Source: an uncultured Clostridia bacterium (GTDB lineage Bacteria; Bacillota; Clostridia; Oscillospirales; CAG-272). From it: a stretch of DNA of 17,436 nt. The DNA lies in NCBI GenBank assembly GCA_937892405.1, contig CALAFS010000023.1, positions 1 through 17,436 of the forward strand, written 5' to 3'. Positions 15,979-17,436 of this stretch are shown here, piece after piece. How positions within the stretch are numbered: position 1 is the first letter of the stretch; each line of letters starts with the position of its first letter. The translations under genes and the position numbers were made by a program. The notes under the pieces were generated by a model. The model made no database searches. It saw only the letters and a program-made list of their open reading frames with translations, and was not told the origin of the DNA.

Positions 15979-15987
15979 ATTATAGCA
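15979..15987 (-). promoter_or_regulatory. Extended -10 promoter candidate in front of the operon
   Basis: On the minus strand TGCTATAAT (15987-15979) is a perfect extended -10, but the -35 region at the right distance (CCGATT) is poor. Transcription would begin near 15972, 71 bases before the PH-like gene. A half-copy of the flanking repeat (ATAGGTGAAAAA on the plus strand, 15992-16003) overlaps its spacer, so a protein bound there could control it. It lies outside the putative invertible segment. Confidence 0.4.
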
Positions 15988-16017
15988 TTTCATAGGTGAA
16001 AAATCGGAAGGCTGTTT

Positions 16018-16040
16018 TTTCACCTATTACTATAATAGGT
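16018..16040 (+). repeat. Left inverted repeat (lox-like dyad)
   Basis: This 23-base sequence is identical to the reverse complement of 16171-16193. It is itself palindromic: TTTCACCTATTA, then an asymmetric centre CTA (16030-16032 with its flank), then TAATAGGT. The dyad extends to 15-base perfect arms (16015-16029 and 16033-16047). Two inverted arms around a short asymmetric core is how tyrosine-recombinase crossover sites are built. Confidence 0.9.
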
Positions 16041-16124
16041 GAAAAAATTGCGGCAATTTTTCTTGTATTTCACGCATTTTTCGAAACAAGCCGCCTCTTT
16101 TGACAGTATAATGTTGGAATAATA

Positions 16125-16153
16125 TTGACTTTTCACCGTCATTTTGATATAAT
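16125..16153 (+). promoter_or_regulatory. Strong sigma-A promoter inside the inverted-repeat segment
   Basis: TTGACT (16125-16130), a spacer of exactly 17 bases and TATAAT (16148-16153) preceded by TG (extended -10): the best promoter in the window. In the present orientation transcription starts near 16160, crosses the right repeat and runs antisense into the 3' end of the recombinase gene, where no plus-strand gene exists. A promoter of this quality with nothing to transcribe is the main argument for inversion. Confidence 0.8.
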
Positions 16154-16170
16154 TATGGAAGAAATTGTGT

Positions 16171-16193
16171 ACCTATTATAGTAATAGGTGAAA
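16171..16193 (-). repeat. Right inverted repeat (lox-like dyad)
   Basis: Inverted copy of 16018-16040, ending 2 bases before the recombinase stop codon. On the plus strand it reads ACCTATTA-TAG-TAATAGGT followed by GAAA. The centre is TAG, the reverse of CTA in the left copy, so the two crossover sites face each other, which for a tyrosine recombinase predicts inversion and not excision. Its inner arm is less complete than in the left copy. Confidence 0.9.
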
Positions 16194-16195
16194 TA

Positions 16196-17119
16196 TCATA
16201 GCAGTTTTCCGAGGCGGTTCATCATCTCATGTTTATGCGGCATGAGGCTGTGAACATAGCGGTTCAGCGTGACCGTCGGGTTCTTGTGACCGAGGATTTC
16301 CGACAGCGTTTTGACATCCATTCCGCACTCCAGCGCGCGGGTGGCAAAGGTATGCCGCAGAGAGTGAAAACCGCGATGCGGAACACCGATGCGACGGAGC
16401 AGCAAACTGAAACTGTATTGATAGGATCGCACCGTTTGCACCTTGTCCTCTCCGACAACAAAAGCGGAGGAGGACTTTTTCTTTTGCTCCCGAAGAAGCG
16501 GCAACAGTTGCTTCGGAATGGGGACAATACGACGGGAGCTCGGTGTTTTCGGCGCTTCTGCCAGGCGGCAGTATTTGCCGTCTTTTTTGCTGTCATGACA
16601 ACTTTTATTTACGGAAATCTCGCCTTTTGAAAGATCTACATCCGACCACTCAAGCGCGAGCAGTTCCCCGATGCGCAGCCCCGTGTATAAACAAAGCACG
16701 ATTCCGAACATTTTCGGGCGCCTGTCGGCAAGTGCCGCCGCCTCGATCTTTTTCTGCTCTTCTACCGTAAAACACTCGATCTGCTTTTCCGCCGCTTTCG
16801 GGCGCTTTACCTTATCGGCGGTATATTCCAAAAGATAGCCGAGGCGATACGCCACCTGCAAAGCGGCTTGTATTACCGTGACGATCGCATTTACCGTATT
16901 AGCAGACAGTCCGCCACTGGTTCTAAGGTTTCCGTGTGCGGAAAGTTCCGTTACCATCTGTTGCAGCGTCAATGGCGTGACCTCCGACATCTCCGATTCC
17001 CCGATACGCGGTATCAAATGATGTTTCACAACCTCACAATAACGAACATAGGTTTTCTCTTTTGCCGTCGGTTTCACATAATTTTCAAGCCATACCGGTA
17101 ACCATTCCTTAACCTTCAT
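16196..17119 (-). CDS. Tyrosine recombinase/integrase
   Basis: 307 residues. A SAM-like core-binding domain occupies about 1-105 and the catalytic domain about 112-300. All active-site residues are visible: R149 in TGLRIGELLALEW, K191 in APKTPSSRR, H252 and R255 in HSLRHTFATR, H278 in LGHKNP and the nucleophile Y288 in LNRYVHS. It resembles the phage/ICE-type integrases of Firmicutes. There is no zinc ribbon and no nearby excisionase that I can identify. AGGGGG lies about 12 bases before the ATG. Because two lox-like sites sit right behind its stop codon, I propose it inverts the promoter segment at 16041-16170. Alternatively it is simply the integrase of an island covering 4.9-17 kb. Confidence 0.93.
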   Translation of the reverse strand: MKVKEWLPVWLENYVKPTAKEKTYVRYCEVVKHHLIPRIGESEMSEVTPLTLQQMVTELSAHGNLRTSGGLSANTVNAIVTVIQAALQVAYRLGYLLEYTADKVKRPKAAEKQIECFTVEEQKKIEAAALADRRPKMFGIVLCLYTGLRIGELLALEWSDVDLSKGEISVNKSCHDSKKDGKYCRLAEAPKTPSSRRIVPIPKQLLPLLREQKKKSSSAFVVGEDKVQTVRSYQYSFSLLLRRIGVPHRGFHSLRHTFATRALECGMDVKTLSEILGHKNPTVTLNRYVHSLMPHKHEMMNRLGKLL

Positions 17120-17141
17120 TTTTCAAAAATCCCCCTCTAAT

Positions 17142-17166
17142 AAAAAATGCCGCACAACCGTGCGAC
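17142..17166 (-). terminator. Terminator-like hairpin in the recombinase leader (possible attenuator)
   Basis: Read on the minus strand, GTCGCAC pairs with GTGCGGC (one G-T pair) around a GGTT loop and is followed directly by ATTTTTTATT. It lies between the recombinase promoter (17202-17230) and its ATG at 17119. Most transcripts may therefore stop before the gene. A second hairpin (17178-17193, stem GGTCTG/CGGACC) precedes it in the leader. Confidence 0.65.
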
Positions 17167-17201
17167 AAGCAGGATACGGTCCGCAAACAGACCTGCCATT
17201 C

Positions 17202-17230
17202 ATTATATCATTCTCCGATTTCAACTTCAA
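17202..17230 (-). promoter_or_regulatory. Promoter of the tyrosine recombinase gene
   Basis: Minus strand: TTGAAG (17230-17225), 17-base spacer, TATAAT (17207-17202), with TG one base before the -10 (extended). Transcription would start near 17195, giving a leader of about 76 bases that folds into two hairpins. Confidence 0.6.
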
Positions 17231-17290
17231 GCCAAAGATCACGCCCGAAAGGCGTTGCTTTGCTCTCGTTTTTCGCTCAAGCCAACAAAC

Positions 17291-17322
17291 AAAAGCGCAA
17301 GGATTTCTCCTTGCGCTTTTTT
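17291..17322. terminator. Bidirectional Rho-independent terminator
   Basis: Perfect 13-pair stem (17291-17303 with 17308-17320) rich in GC at its centre (GCGCAAGGA), 4-base loop TTTC, followed by TTTTTT on the plus strand and TTTTG on the minus strand. It should end the minus-strand gene whose stop is at 17384 and insulate the recombinase promoter. Confidence 0.85.
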
Positions 17323-17343
17323 CGCTCATTATATTTACGATAT

Positions 17344-17367
17344 ATTTGCAAAGTGTAGTTTGCAAAT
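17344..17367. repeat. Inverted repeat ATTTGCAAA-N6-TTTGCAAAT
   Basis: Two perfect 9-base arms around GTGTAG. Since TTTGCAAA is its own reverse complement, the site also reads as two direct copies 14 bases apart. It lies between a stop codon and the terminator at 17291-17322. It could be a protein-binding site (regulator or recombinase) or a small RNA hairpin; it lacks a T-run, so it is not a terminator. Confidence 0.6.
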
Positions 17368-17383
17368 CGGCGTAAAATCTATA

Positions 17384-17436
17384 TTACGGTCTTCGTTTTC
17401 CGTAGAGTTCATACTCTTCCACAGAGAGCACATAAT
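17384..17436 (-). CDS. C-terminal end of a minus-strand gene (partial)
   Basis: A frame open to the right edge ends at TAA (17386-17384), giving the last 16 residues YVLSVEEYELYGKRRP. The acidic-aromatic then basic ending looks coding and is followed by a terminator in the right direction. The family cannot be told from so little. The other two minus-strand frames are less protein-like. Confidence 0.4.
   Translation of the reverse strand, partial: YVLSVEEYELYGKRRP

Larger units (their letters stand above)
16018..16193. other. Putative invertible promoter segment (phase switch)
   Basis: Two 23-bp inverted repeats enclose 130 bp (16041-16170) in the space between the operon's first gene and a tyrosine recombinase gene. 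The segment contains a strong promoter (16125-16153) that now reads rightward, away from the operon. Flipping the segment would place that promoter's -10 near 16063-16058 reading leftward, with transcription starting around 16051, about 150 bases before the PH-like gene. No good leftward promoter is seen within the segment as drawn. This arrangement is typical of phase-variable invertible promoters in gut Firmicutes and Bacteroidetes. Alternatives are operators of a regulator or recombinase arm sites of an integrated element. Confidence 0.6.

Noticed and set aside
16015..16047. Long palindrome as a transcription terminator
   Set aside because: The stem is AT-rich and its T/A runs belong to the arms; there is no separate T-tract after the hairpin in either direction.
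16043..16059. Small AAAAATTG-CGG-CAATTTTT palindrome as a terminator
   Set aside because: Almost pure AT stem with a 3-base loop; unlikely to be stable enough. It may simply be part of the recombinase region.
16155..16181. Nine-codon frame starting ATG GAA GAA on the plus strand
   Set aside because: The ATG lies upstream of the expected transcription start of the 16125-16153 promoter, has no ribosome site and runs into the repeat.
16015..16193. CRISPR or tandem repeat array
   Set aside because: Only two full copies in inverted orientation plus one half copy; no regular spacers.
16196..16630. Plus-strand frame at 16229-16630 as the gene served by the strong rightward promoter
   Set aside because: It is the exact antisense of the recombinase catalytic domain, with no ribosome site and no protein-like features.

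Overview
The window looks like chromosomal DNA of an anaerobic, probably gut-associated member of Bacillota class Clostridia. This rests on strong AGGAGG-type ribosome binding sites, sigma-A promoters, a lipoprotein HtrA-like protease, DUF6273 proteins and a class II GalT. The first 4.8 kb are visibly GC-rich with ordinary metabolic genes. From about 4.9 kb to the right edge the composition drops, all genes lie on the minus strand, and the content is accessory.

Left part (1-4890): a minus-strand lacZ-galT pair for lactose/galactose use (GH2 beta-galactosidase, then the start of galactose-1-phosphate uridylyltransferase, running off the left edge), with a clear promoter at 3306-3335. Divergently, a lipoprotein trypsin-like/PDZ protease (3548-4819) ends in a strong hairpin terminator.

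Central part (4904-15901): about 11 kb of tightly packed minus-strand genes, most likely one operon. In transcription order: a PH-like domain protein; two paralogues that join a shared N-terminal helical domain to DUF6273 (one also with cysteine repeats and zinc ribbons); a Ser/Thr kinase with C-terminal zinc ribbon and FHA-like tail; two tiny membrane proteins absent from a 60-residue-minimum ORF list; a TerY-like VWA protein; a PP2C phosphatase; a helical-domain/zinc-ribbon protein with an acidic tail; a zinc-ribbon/TerB-like protein; a membrane-anchored cysteine-repeat protein with the same helical domain; an unknown protein; and a transglutaminase-like protein. Kinase + PP2C + TerY-like VWA is the 'TerY-P' triad known from tellurium-resistance-type stress systems. 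The same ~95-residue N-terminal domain on four proteins of one operon suggests a common adaptor that assembles them into a complex.

Right part (15902-17436): the operon's upstream region holds two 23-bp perfect inverted repeats (16018-16040 and 16171-16193) around 130 bp. The enclosed segment carries a near-consensus promoter that at present points away from the operon, into the 3' end of an adjacent tyrosine recombinase gene. Each repeat is itself a lox-like dyad with a 3-bp asymmetric centre. This is the architecture of an invertible promoter, so I infer that the operon is phase-variable and drawn here in the OFF orientation. The recombinase has its own promoter followed by a leader hairpin and a terminator-like hairpin, suggesting attenuation. 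A bidirectional terminator and the last codons of another minus-strand gene close the window.
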